Below are positions 51,250 to 58,383 of a DNA stretch of 64,000 bases, piece after piece. The stretch is from [Clostridium] aminophilum. GTDB taxonomy: Bacteria; Bacillota; Clostridia; Lachnospirales; Lachnospiraceae. Within the stretch, counting starts at the first letter, position 1. Each line of letters starts with the position of its first letter. The notes under the pieces are model-generated. The model saw only the letters and a list, made by a program, of their open reading frames with translations, did no database searches and was not told the origin of the DNA. Both the position numbers and the translations under genes were made by a program. The stretch is taken from positions 1 to 64,000 of the forward strand of contig NZ_FOIL01000008.1 of assembly GCF_900101295.1 (NCBI RefSeq). The letters run 5' to 3'.

Positions 51250-52566
51250 ATGGATTTTACCAGGGTAAATGAAGGATTACTGCAGTTTCTGGACGAGAGC
51301 CCGGTTGCATTCTATGCCGTGAAGAATATGCGCCGGATGCTGGAAGAATCGGGGGCGGAGCGTCTCTGTGAAGGTGATGCCTGGAAGCTGGAAACCGGAA
51401 AAAAGTATTATGTGACCAGAAATGAATCCGCAATCATAGCGTTTGAGATTCCGAAGAAGGATTACCGCGGTTTTCAGATCATGGCGAGCCACAGTGATTC
51501 TCCGGTATTTAAGATTAAGGCCAATGCGGAGATCGAGGTGGACAAAACCTATGTGAAGCTGAACGTTGAGAAATACGGCGGAATGATTTTTTCTCCGTGG
51601 CTGGATCGGCCGCTCTCGGTGGCGGGCCGCGTGATCATTGAGACACCGGAGGGCATTGAGACGAGACTGGTCCGGATCGACCGGGATCTTGTCATTATTC
51701 CGAATCTTGCGATTCATATGAACCGGGAGATCAATGACGGATACAAATTCAATGCGCAGAACGATATGCTTCCGCTGTTCGGCGAAAAGCTGGAAAAGGG
51801 ATCCTTCCTCAGATTTATCGCCAAAGAGGCCGGAGTGGAGGAATCGCAGATTCTCGATACGGATCTGTATCTCTACAACCGGATGAAGGGAACAACGCTG
51901 GGGCTCAACGGCGAGTTCATCTGCAGCGGCCGTCTGGATGATCTTCAGTGCGCTTATGCCTCTCTTCAGGGCTTCCTTCAGGCGAAGCCGACGGAGAGCA
52001 TCGCGGTTCACTGTGTCTATGACAACGAGGAAGTCGGTTCCGGAACCAAGCAGGGCGCGCAGTCCACATTCCTGAAGGATGTCCTTCATCGGATCAATGC
52101 GGCCATGGGCCGAGACGAAGAGGGATACATCCGCTCGCTCACGTCCAGCTTTATGGTTTCGGCGGACAATGCCCATTCGGTTCATCCGAACCACACGGAC
52201 AAGGCGGATCCCACAAACCGTCCGTATATGAATCAGGGAATCGTCATCAAATACAGTGCCAATCAGAAGTATACAACTGATGCCGTATCCGGCGCGATAT
52301 TCCGCAGAATCTGCAAGAAGGCGGAGGTTCCGGTACAGACCTTCACCAACCGGTCCGATATGCTGGGAGGAAGCACGCTCGGCAACCTCTCAGGCAATCA
52401 GGTGGCGCTGAACACTGTGGATATCGGTCTGCCGCAGCTGGCAATGCACAGTCCGTACGAGACGGCAGGTGCAAAAGATACGGCATATCTGATTGAGGCG
52501 GCGAAAGTTCTCTTCTCGTCTTCGATTCAGTCATCCGGAGACGGAACATATACGATTTCACTGTAA
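51250..52566 (+). CDS. M18-family metalloaminopeptidase
   Basis: A 438-residue aspartyl-type aminopeptidase. Metal ligands and neighbours are visible: MASHSDSPVFKIK near residue 77, YDNEEVGSGTKQGAQS near 257 and SADNAHSVHPNHTDKAD near 305, with a final His in LAMHSPYE near 405. It trims N-terminal residues from peptides in the cytosol. The ATG at 51250 has GGGGAGG 5 bases upstream; the in-frame ATG at 51226 does not. Appears monocistronic. Confidence 0.93.
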   Translation: MDFTRVNEGLLQFLDESPVAFYAVKNMRRMLEESGAERLCEGDAWKLETGKKYYVTRNESAIIAFEIPKKDYRGFQIMASHSDSPVFKIKANAEIEVDKTYVKLNVEKYGGMIFSPWLDRPLSVAGRVIIETPEGIETRLVRIDRDLVIIPNLAIHMNREINDGYKFNAQNDMLPLFGEKLEKGSFLRFIAKEAGVEESQILDTDLYLYNRMKGTTLGLNGEFICSGRLDDLQCAYASLQGFLQAKPTESIAVHCVYDNEEVGSGTKQGAQSTFLKDVLHRINAAMGRDEEGYIRSLTSSFMVSADNAHSVHPNHTDKADPTNRPYMNQGIVIKYSANQKYTTDAVSGAIFRRICKKAEVPVQTFTNRSDMLGGSTLGNLSGNQVALNTVDIGLPQLAMHSPYETAGAKDTAYLIEAAKVLFSSSIQSSGDGTYTISL

Positions 52567-52607
52567 TTTTACTGTAATTTCAACATAATCACTCTGTAAA
52601 AGGGGAA

Positions 52608-52645
52608 AGGGCCGGCACCTTCGGAATCCGAAGATGCGGGCCCTT
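52608..52645 (+). terminator. Terminator of the aminopeptidase gene
   Basis: GGGCCGGCACCTTCGG pairs with CCGAAGATGCGGGCCC, followed by TTGTGTT. Confidence 0.75.
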
Positions 52646-52959
52646 GTGTTGACCGGAACAAACTTCCGGTCTCCTGCGGCAATGGAAGAGGAGTCGAAAT
52701 CTGCCGCAGGACTCATATATATAAGACTGACAGCGGGGAAGCTGTTGTCGGCTTTGGGATATCTGACGGGGATGCCGTCAGATTCGATCCGGACGCGGCT
52801 GAAGCTGCGCCGGGTTTATTCGTGGAGCACTTAGCGACGCATATTTCACTTAGCGGCTTTGCCGCTTAGTGAAATAGCGTGCTGAGGCTGGTTTTTCCGA
52901 GCCTGGCAGTTTTGCTTGACTTCCTGACAGAGGAAAAGGTCAGGCCCCGGTTTGGTCGG
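52646..52959. other. Intergenic region with a 16-bp perfect hairpin
   Basis: No gene is supported here. TATTTCACTTAGCGGC (52842-52857) and its exact complement (52861-52876) form a perfect 16-bp stem with a three-base loop, flanked by further pairing of AGCAC/GTGCT type. No T-run follows on either strand. It lies 85 bases beyond the end of the DUF6033-like gene and may terminate or stabilise that transcript, or be a protein-binding site. Confidence 0.55.
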
Positions 52960-53955
52960 TTAAACGGAGGCGTCGAAGAGCGAACCGGCAACGGCCGTGC
53001 TGCTTCCGTTACCCATAAAGGCGGAAATCTTTTCCATCAGTTCGTCGATGCTGCTCGCGGAGAGCGTGACATAGTTTCCGGAATCCCAGTCAATAGCTGT
53101 TTCTTCCGGATCTTTGGCCTCCCGGGCTTTTTCCGCCGCTTCTTTTTCCAGCTTTTTGGTTTCTTCCGCTTTTTCGATTCGTTCGGCTTCGCGTTTCTGT
53201 TCCGCCTTCTTCGCCTCGTACTTTTCTTCTGCTTTCTTCTGCTCGGCCTTTTCTGCCTGGCGTTTTTCATCCAGTTTCTTTGCCTGTTCACGGTTTTCCT
53301 GCATCGCCTTGTCAAAGGTTGCAAAGTACGATGTGGAGCCGTCATCATTAAACTTCATGCCGTAGGAAGCGAGAACATCCCCGTCTCCGCCGGTCTGGGC
53401 CGACATCTGTGTCGCCATCTGCTGAAGGCTGGTGCGCCCGAGCTCGATCTTGGCCTCAATTTCCTTCCGGTATTCCGGATCGCTTGCCATCTTTTCGAGC
53501 TTTTCTTCATCGATCAGAACGGTGGCTTTTCCGGCTACGCCGTAACGGCCGGCGTTATCGGCTACGGTGTCCTTGTGCTCGGCACTGACCAGCACAAAGG
53601 CCATGTCACCGTATTTGGATTTTAAACTGTCATAAACTTTTTTGGCGTCATCGGAGAGTTTTACGTCACCGACCACACTGCCATACTCTTTCGTATAGGA
53701 GATACCCGGTGCGCCGTTTCCGCCGCCGGTCAGAGCATCGATGATTTTCTGACGCTCTTCTGCGGATGGTCTGGAACTCTTTTCGTACACATCGGTGGAT
53801 CTCACGGCTGCCTTTGTTTCGGCTGTATTATCGTCTTTTGAAACGACAGAAGAGGAATTCTCGTTCTCTTTGTCGGAGTCAGATACTTTATTTATATTGG
53901 TTTTATAGGACGGAACGGATCCGATGCCATAACCTGTTCCCTGTATTCTTGACAT
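52960..53955 (-). CDS. DUF6033-like protein with sigma-D-type promoter
   Basis: A 331-residue protein without signal peptide. The N-terminal ~85 residues are Ser/Asn/Asp-rich and likely disordered; 95-190 form a compact domain (YDSLKSKYGDMAFVLVSAEHKD); 225-300 are a long Lys/Glu/Ala coiled coil (repeated EKAEQKKAEEK-type words). It resembles the DUF6033 family of Clostridia, whose function is not known to me. AAGGAGGTG precedes the ATG at 53955, and a GCCGATAA box lies upstream, so it is probably co-expressed with flagellar genes. Confidence 0.65.
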   Translation of the reverse strand: MSRIQGTGYGIGSVPSYKTNINKVSDSDKENENSSSVVSKDDNTAETKAAVRSTDVYEKSSRPSAEERQKIIDALTGGGNGAPGISYTKEYGSVVGDVKLSDDAKKVYDSLKSKYGDMAFVLVSAEHKDTVADNAGRYGVAGKATVLIDEEKLEKMASDPEYRKEIEAKIELGRTSLQQMATQMSAQTGGDGDVLASYGMKFNDDGSTSYFATFDKAMQENREQAKKLDEKRQAEKAEQKKAEEKYEAKKAEQKREAERIEKAEETKKLEKEAAEKAREAKDPEETAIDWDSGNYVTLSASSIDELMEKISAFMGNGSSTAVAGSLFDASV

Positions 53956-54029
53956 ATCGGCACCTCCTTGCGCGCCCAAGGGCATCCTTTCCCATTCCGG
54001 GCATAGTATTTATTAGGTATTTGATGACA

Positions 54030-54057
54030 TTATCGGCTGAATAAGAATTATTATTTG
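54030..54057 (-). promoter_or_regulatory. Sigma-D (flagellar) promoter for the DUF6033-like gene
   Basis: On the minus strand a perfect GCCGATAA (54037-54030) has CAAA (3 of 4 to TAAA) 16 bases upstream. The start codon is about 75 bases downstream. This is the same -10 box as before the chemoreceptor gene. Confidence 0.68.
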
Positions 54058-54189
54058 CTTTTTTTCGTGGAAAATAAAGTTTCGTCATATTGATGAAAAA
54101 GAAGAGGATTGTATTTAATTAAGAACAATGCAAAAAAAGGAAAATACCGCTTGCAATCAGAAAAAAACAGGTGTAAATTATCAACAGAT

Positions 54190-54223
54190 TATCACGCTAC
54201 CACTTTAACATGGTAACGTGATA
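54190..54223. promoter_or_regulatory. Large palindromic operator-like site
   Basis: TATCACGCTACCA and TGGTAACGTGATA form a 13-base inverted repeat with one mismatch around CTTTAACA, 72 bases upstream of the small zinc-ribbon gene. The symmetry suits a dimeric repressor; no regulator gene is adjacent. Confidence 0.55.
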
Positions 54224-54294
54224 GCAAGTAAAACAAGATAAGGAAAAACCAAACGGAACAAGTCAATCAGGATAAATTATAGGAGGAAACAGCG

Positions 54295-54459
54295 ATGACA
54301 AAGATCAGCACAACACTGAACAAGAAGGAACTTACAACAAATGAGCGCGACTATCTGGCGGCAGGATATTATCCGGTCGGCATCTGCAGCTGCTGCGGCG
54401 GCAATCTCTACAACTGGTATTCCAACAAGTGTGAGAGCTGCAGAACGGAGGAGAAATAA
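54295..54459 (+). CDS. 54-residue zinc-ribbon small protein
   Basis: A short gene with an excellent AGGAGG site 8 bases before its ATG. The product ends with a zinc-ribbon-like set of Cys: ICSCCGG near residue 32 and KCESCR near 47, a likely four-Cys zinc site. The N-terminal half is polar (LNKKELTTNERDYLAAGYYP). No family is recognised. It has its own upstream palindrome and a terminator at 54515, so it is a stand-alone regulated unit. It could bind nucleic acid or protein; this is inference. Confidence 0.7.
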   Translation: MTKISTTLNKKELTTNERDYLAAGYYPVGICSCCGGNLYNWYSNKCESCRTEEK

Positions 54460-54475
54460 AGACCACATTTTTTCT

Positions 54476-54518
54476 GGAACACATCATCTGAAAATTTCGG
54501 GAACATATCATCTGAAAA
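54476..54518 (+). repeat. Two direct copies of a 19-base sequence
   Basis: GGAACACATCATCTGAAAA and GGAACATATCATCTGAAAA, 24 bases apart start to start, 18 of 19 identical, just after the zinc-ribbon gene and before its terminator. Confidence 0.7.
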
Positions 54519-54556
54519 ACGGCAGCGGGTATCCTTTTCGGATATCCGCTGTTTTT
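54515..54556 (+). terminator. Terminator of the zinc-ribbon gene
   Basis: AAAAACGGCAGCGGGTATCC pairs with GGATATCCGCTGTTTTT; good stem with T-run. Confidence 0.8.
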
Positions 54557-54620
54557 GCGGCCATTTTTTGCTATAATCAGGGGCGGGAAAAGAGTGGGAA
54601 TTTCCGGGAAGGACGGCTGC

Positions 54621-54748
54621 GGCGGATCATCGTGAAGGACAGCGGGGAACGATGGTTGTGAAGACCCGATGGGGACGATGGCCGTGAAGACCTGACGGGA
54701 ACGACGGTTGTGAAGACCTTAAAGGGAACGAAGGCCGTGACGGAATGC
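54621..54748 (+). repeat. Degenerate 26-27-bp tandem repeat
   Basis: Units begin at about 54644, 54671, 54697 and 54724 with the pattern GGGGAACGATGGCCGTGAAGA plus CCTGA-type ends, and a worn unit at 54621. They lie just before the VanZ-like gene. Not coding in any convincing frame. Confidence 0.7.
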
Positions 54749-54815
54749 TGCGGTGGAATCGCCGGGGCGGACCGCCGTTGGAACAGGATCCGGAACAGAA
54801 AATGGGGGAAGAAAA

Positions 54816-55352
54816 ATGAGTAAAGGCGTCTTTCGGCTTCTGCGGCCGACAAACGGGAAACTGACGGTTCTCTGGATGGGAATGATCTTCCTGATGTCCG
54901 CCACCGCAGGACCGGAGTCGGATCAGCAGAGCGGAATCATCGTCGATTTTCTGCGGATTTTTTTGAATCCGATTCTGGACGGGATGGATGCGTCCGCCAG
55001 GGGAACGATAAATGCCGCGCTTCCTCTGCTTGTGCGAAAGATGGCACATATGACGGAATATGCGGTTCTGGCAATTCTGTGCTGCCGGACGATTCAGGAC
55101 CGGATTCGGGAGCGGAACATGGCGGAGAAGTCGCGTTCACTCCGGTACGAGGCCGCGCTGATTGTCAGCGTTCTTTATGCATGTACGGATGAATTTCATC
55201 AGACGTTTGTGGCGGGGCGTGCAGGATGCGTGCAGGATGTTCTGATCGATGCCGCCGGGGCCTGCGCCGGTCTCGCGGTATGGTATCTGTATGAGCGGAG
55301 AAAGTCGAGGGTGACGGAGATCGAACCGGCTTCCCGTACTCATGTTTTATGA
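54816..55352 (+). CDS. VanZ-like membrane protein
   Basis: A 178-residue membrane protein with about four helices of the VanZ-like family. The typical sequences are KMAHMTEYAVLAILCCR near residue 78 and DEFHQTFVAGRAGCVQDVLID near 128. VanZ lowers teicoplanin sensitivity in enterococci; most homologues have unknown roles in the envelope. The ATG at 54816 follows GGGGGAAG; an ATG at 54753 lies in the tandem-repeat side and has no clear site. Confidence 0.8.
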   Translation: MSKGVFRLLRPTNGKLTVLWMGMIFLMSATAGPESDQQSGIIVDFLRIFLNPILDGMDASARGTINAALPLLVRKMAHMTEYAVLAILCCRTIQDRIRERNMAEKSRSLRYEAALIVSVLYACTDEFHQTFVAGRAGCVQDVLIDAAGACAGLAVWYLYERRKSRVTEIEPASRTHVL

Positions 55353-55447
55353 GATGAGGGACGATATCATACAGGAAAGCGTAAGAGAAAAATAATCGGC
55401 ATAAAACCGGAATTCGGTTACAATAGAGAAATAGAAAGTGAGGCACT

Positions 55448-56257
55448 ATGCAGAGTACGTTTGTTATGGTTCAGATGAAATCCGTGGAAGATCCGATGGA
55501 GAATCTCGCGAAGGCAGAGAAATATGCAGCGGCGGCAAAAGAAAGATTTCAGGCGGATCTCCTTCTGTTTCCGGAAGTGTTTATGAGTATGTTTCCGTCC
55601 AAAACACCGGTTCTGGAGAGCAATAAGATAGCGGAAACGCTCGACGGACCGTTTGTGACCGGAATGCGGAAGCTGGCCAGGGACAATGATGTCTGGGTGG
55701 TATTCGGCATGAAGGAAAAGACCGAAGAAGGCGACGGGCGCGCGTATAATACATGTCTTGTAGTAGACAATCACGGTGAGATTATCTCGAAATATCACAA
55801 GACACATATGTATGATGCTTTCGGATACAAGGAGTCAAACGGGTTCAAGCCGGGGGACCGGCTTTTCACGCCGATCGATACGCCATTTGGAAAACTGGGA
55901 CTGTTCGTTTGTTACGAAGTCCGCTTCCCGGAGGTGGCACGCTATGAGGCAACCCATGGCGCGGATATCATTCTGATGCCGACGTCCTGGGTGAAAGGCG
56001 ATCTGAAGACATTCCAGTTCCGCACCCTGGTTACGGCGAGGGCGATCGAGAATACCGTTTTCGTGCTGGCCTGCAACCAGTGCGGCGGGGCGACCACCGG
56101 CGAGAGTGTGGCGGTTGACCCGATGGGCGTTGCCATTGCGGCAGCCGGAGAGACCGACGCGCTGGTTCCGGTCTATATCGATACGGACCGTATCGCGCAG
56201 GTGCGAAAAAAGCTTCCGTCCTTCGGTGACAGGCGGATGGAGCTGTACGAAGAATGA
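55448..56257 (+). CDS. Nitrilase-superfamily carbon-nitrogen hydrolase
   Basis: A 269-residue amidase of the nitrilase superfamily. The catalytic triad is visible: Glu in LFPEVFMSMF near residue 41, Lys in KYHKTHMYD near 115 and Cys in FVCYEVRFPE near 150. Such enzymes hydrolyse amides (omega-amidase, N-carbamoyl-putrescine amidase, deaminated-glutathione amidase). The YHKTHMYDAF signature is closest to omega-amidase/Nit2-type proteins, so a small alpha-keto-amide is possible. Appears monocistronic. Confidence 0.87.
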   Translation: MQSTFVMVQMKSVEDPMENLAKAEKYAAAAKERFQADLLLFPEVFMSMFPSKTPVLESNKIAETLDGPFVTGMRKLARDNDVWVVFGMKEKTEEGDGRAYNTCLVVDNHGEIISKYHKTHMYDAFGYKESNGFKPGDRLFTPIDTPFGKLGLFVCYEVRFPEVARYEATHGADIILMPTSWVKGDLKTFQFRTLVTARAIENTVFVLACNQCGGATTGESVAVDPMGVAIAAAGETDALVPVYIDTDRIAQVRKKLPSFGDRRMELYEE

Positions 56258-56324
56258 ATCGAGTGTCTGTCATCGGTACCTGATACCGCGGAACGGTGAC
56301 GGATGGGTTAATACGGAGGAAAAA

Positions 56325-56552
56325 ATGATGATGGGGATTTTATTTCTTTTTATTTCGCTGTATCTGATGTTTAAAATCACCGGAGTTCTGTTTTCGATTA
56401 TGGGCGGACTGCTGACATTTATTCTGACACTGCTTTTCGGAGCGATCGCGGGCGTCCTTATCATGGGACTGTTCGGGCTCGGGATGCTGGTTCTCCCGGT
56501 TCTTTTGGTCGGAGGCATTCTCTCTCTGATTTTCCGGATCGCCCGGATGTAA
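56325..56552 (+). CDS. Small two-helix membrane protein
   Basis: A 75-residue, almost wholly hydrophobic protein with two or three membrane helices separated by Gly-rich turns, ending FRIARM. It starts at 56325 (or 56328/56331) behind GGAGGA; a longer open frame upstream overlaps the amidase gene and is not used. No family or motif is recognised. Confidence 0.6.
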   Translation: MMMGILFLFISLYLMFKITGVLFSIMGGLLTFILTLLFGAIAGVLIMGLFGLGMLVLPVLLVGGILSLIFRIARM

Positions 56553-56692
56553 GGAACGGAATCGCGGACGAGACCATCATGGTGTCAGATGAGTGAGAAT
56601 GAAAACGGGTTGAGAATACACAGATTCGGAAACAGGATGAACCGGACGGCGGGGGCGCCGGCCGGCCATCGGATAAAAGGGAGGGCATACAT

Positions 56693-57472
56693 ATGAGAAG
56701 ATCAAAAGTGACAGCCGGCGCACTCCTGATCACAGCAGCGTTGGCAATCGGAGGATGCTCCGGCGGCGGAGCTGCGAAGACGGAAACGACAGCGGCAAAT
56801 CCGGCGGAGACGACCGCAGCGGCATCGTCCGCCGCGGAGGAGACGACAGGAAATGCTTCGGCGGAGGAGACGGAGTACGGAAGCTCCGGTTCCGAAGTCC
56901 TTCGGCTCGCGAAAGACAGTGAGACACCGGAGGGACGGCAGGAGATCACGGAACTTCTGGAATCCAACAATGTGGAAAAACATATAAAGAAGGGAAATGT
57001 TTATCTGTCCGGAAAAGATTACATCGGTGACAGTGTGGAAGAGAATTCCTTTTATGGGGATGGAACGACCTTCGCGTTCCGGAAGTCTGATCCGAAGACC
57101 GGGACGGTAACCGATATCAGCGGCGCGGATGCGAAGCAGAATGCAACGAAGAAGCTGTTTCCGCTTCTTTCTCTGAATCCGGACGAGTATCTGGGCAATG
57201 TATCCGGTGACGAGAAGGAAACAATCTATGAGCTGGTTTCCGCATACTCACCCGAAAGACTCGGTTTTTCGTATGTCGATGAAGCCGGAAAGGAAGTGCA
57301 GAATCCGGCCGAGTACCTTCTGATCCGAAGCTATACGTTTGAGAATGATTCGGACGTTCTGAAAAATGTCCATGTATATATTCAGAAGAATACGGAGCTT
57401 CCGAAACTGGTTCGCGAGCTGAATGTTCAGTGGGATGTGAAGGAAAATCCCATCGTAAACGGTCAAAAGTAA
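56693..57472 (+). CDS. Lipoprotein of unknown function
   Basis: A 259-residue exported lipoprotein. A short basic N-terminus and hydrophobic stretch lead to the lipobox AIGGCS (Cys22), then a Thr/Ala/Glu-rich flexible linker (about 25-65) typical of Gram-positive surface lipoproteins. The folded part (75-259) has no motif I know (LVSAYSPERLGFSYVDEAG; YIQKNTELPKLVRELN). GGGAGG lies upstream, and a terminator follows at 57506. Confidence 0.75.
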   Translation: MRRSKVTAGALLITAALAIGGCSGGGAAKTETTAANPAETTAAASSAAEETTGNASAEETEYGSSGSEVLRLAKDSETPEGRQEITELLESNNVEKHIKKGNVYLSGKDYIGDSVEENSFYGDGTTFAFRKSDPKTGTVTDISGADAKQNATKKLFPLLSLNPDEYLGNVSGDEKETIYELVSAYSPERLGFSYVDEAGKEVQNPAEYLLIRSYTFENDSDVLKNVHVYIQKNTELPKLVRELNVQWDVKENPIVNGQK

Positions 57473-57505
57473 CGGGATTCCGTTTCCATTACAGAACAGA
57501 GAAGA

Positions 57506-57540
57506 GCGCATCGTGCAGTCTGTGCACGGTGCGTTTTTTT
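57506..57540 (+). terminator. Terminator of the lipoprotein gene
   Basis: CGCATCGTGCA pairs with TGCACGGTGCG around a short loop, with a seven-T run after it. Confidence 0.88.
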
Positions 57541-57620
57541 GCGGCGAACTCGCCCTCGCCCCGGTGAGGCCCTGGCGACTGGCGCGATAACGAGCGGCGG
57601 TGCGCAAAATTCGCAAGCTC
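57541..57620 (+). repeat. Dispersed intergenic repeat, copy C (diverged)
   Basis: Shares GAGGCCCTGGCGACTGGCGCGATAACGAGCG with copy B (two differences in 31 bases; here split as GAGGCCCTGGCGACTG then GCGCGATAACGAGCG) and the GGCAACTCGCC-like left end. It lies between the lipoprotein terminator and the feo promoter. Bases 61093-61140 carry a still weaker relative. Confidence 0.6.
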
Positions 57621-57741
57621 CCGTCGGGAGCGAGGGGATGGGGTGGGGATGGGGCTGAAGTCCTCTTGCGGACTTTGTTCCGACACAAAAACGGAAAAAT
57701 ATCTGCTTATAAAATATATAATTCTAACGATAGTATCAATA

Positions 57742-57796
57742 AACTAATATTAGTTAGTAAAAACTATTGACATAAAACTCTAACCAGAGTTAGAAT
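57742..57796 (+). promoter_or_regulatory. feo promoter with two palindromic operators
   Basis: TTGACA (57767-57772) and TAGAAT (57791-57796) with an 18-base spacer. The spacer holds the inverted repeat AACTCTAACCAGAGTT (57776-57791), and a perfect palindrome AACTAATATTAGTT lies at 57742-57755. The TTAG/CTAA-rich symmetry recalls DtxR-type iron-repressor boxes, as expected for ferrous iron uptake genes. Confidence 0.7.
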
Positions 57797-57826
57797 ACCC
57801 TAAGTATTCGGAAGGGAGATGGATAA

Positions 57827-58045
57827 ATGATGCCTTTATCGTTTGCAAAACCGGGAGAACAGGTCATGGTAACCAGAGTCAGCGGAAATGCGGAAATAAA
57901 GAAACATTTGGAAGATCTCGGATTTGTTGCCGGCACTCCGGTACAGATCATTGCGAGCCCGGGATCCGGCAATATCATTGTGGGACTGAAAGAATCGCGG
58001 CTTGCGATTACAGATCAGATGGCGGCAAAGATTATGGTTCAGTGA
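57827..58045 (+). CDS. feoA: FeoA family protein, first copy
   Basis: A 72-residue FeoA-type SH3-fold protein (EIKKHLEDLGFVAGTPVQII, residues 25-44). FeoA is a cytosolic helper of the ferrous iron transporter FeoB. First gene of the feo operon, directly behind an iron-type promoter. A second FeoA follows 24 bases later, a common arrangement in Clostridia. GGGAG upstream of the ATG. Confidence 0.93.
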   Translation: MMPLSFAKPGEQVMVTRVSGNAEIKKHLEDLGFVAGTPVQIIASPGSGNIIVGLKESRLAITDQMAAKIMVQ

Positions 58046-58069
58046 TCGATCTCCGACGGAAAGGGGTAT

Positions 58070-58297
58070 GTGATGAAATCGTTAAGAGACATTCCGGTAG
58101 GAAGCAGCGCAACGGTGGCAAAAATTCACGGCGAAGGCGCGCTGAAAAAGAGAATTATGGATATGGGTATCACCAAAGGTACCACAATTCTTGTGCGCAA
58201 GGTAGCACCGCTGGGGGATCCGGTGGAGGTTACCGTGAGGGGATATGAGCTTTCTCTGAGAAAGCAGGATGCCGACATTCTTGAGATGGCGGACTAA
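58070..58297 (+). CDS. feoA: FeoA family protein, second copy
   Basis: A 75-residue FeoA paralogue with KKRIMDMGITKGTTILVRKV near residue 24 and the closing GYELSLRKQDADILEM, the usual FeoA ending. Only modestly similar to the first copy, so they may act as a heteromeric pair on FeoB. GAAAGGGG precedes the ATG. Confidence 0.93.
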   Translation: MMKSLRDIPVGSSATVAKIHGEGALKKRIMDMGITKGTTILVRKVAPLGDPVEVTVRGYELSLRKQDADILEMAD

Positions 58298-58383
58298 AGG
58301 GGAATACCTTCGGTACCGGGCGACCGGTTCAGAGGATATGGTAAATCTGTGCATACAGACATATGCAGAAGGAGCAGATAAAA

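Noticed and set aside
54621-54748. CRISPR-like array
   Set aside because: The 26-27-base units are contiguous with no spacers, are degenerate, and no cas gene is near.
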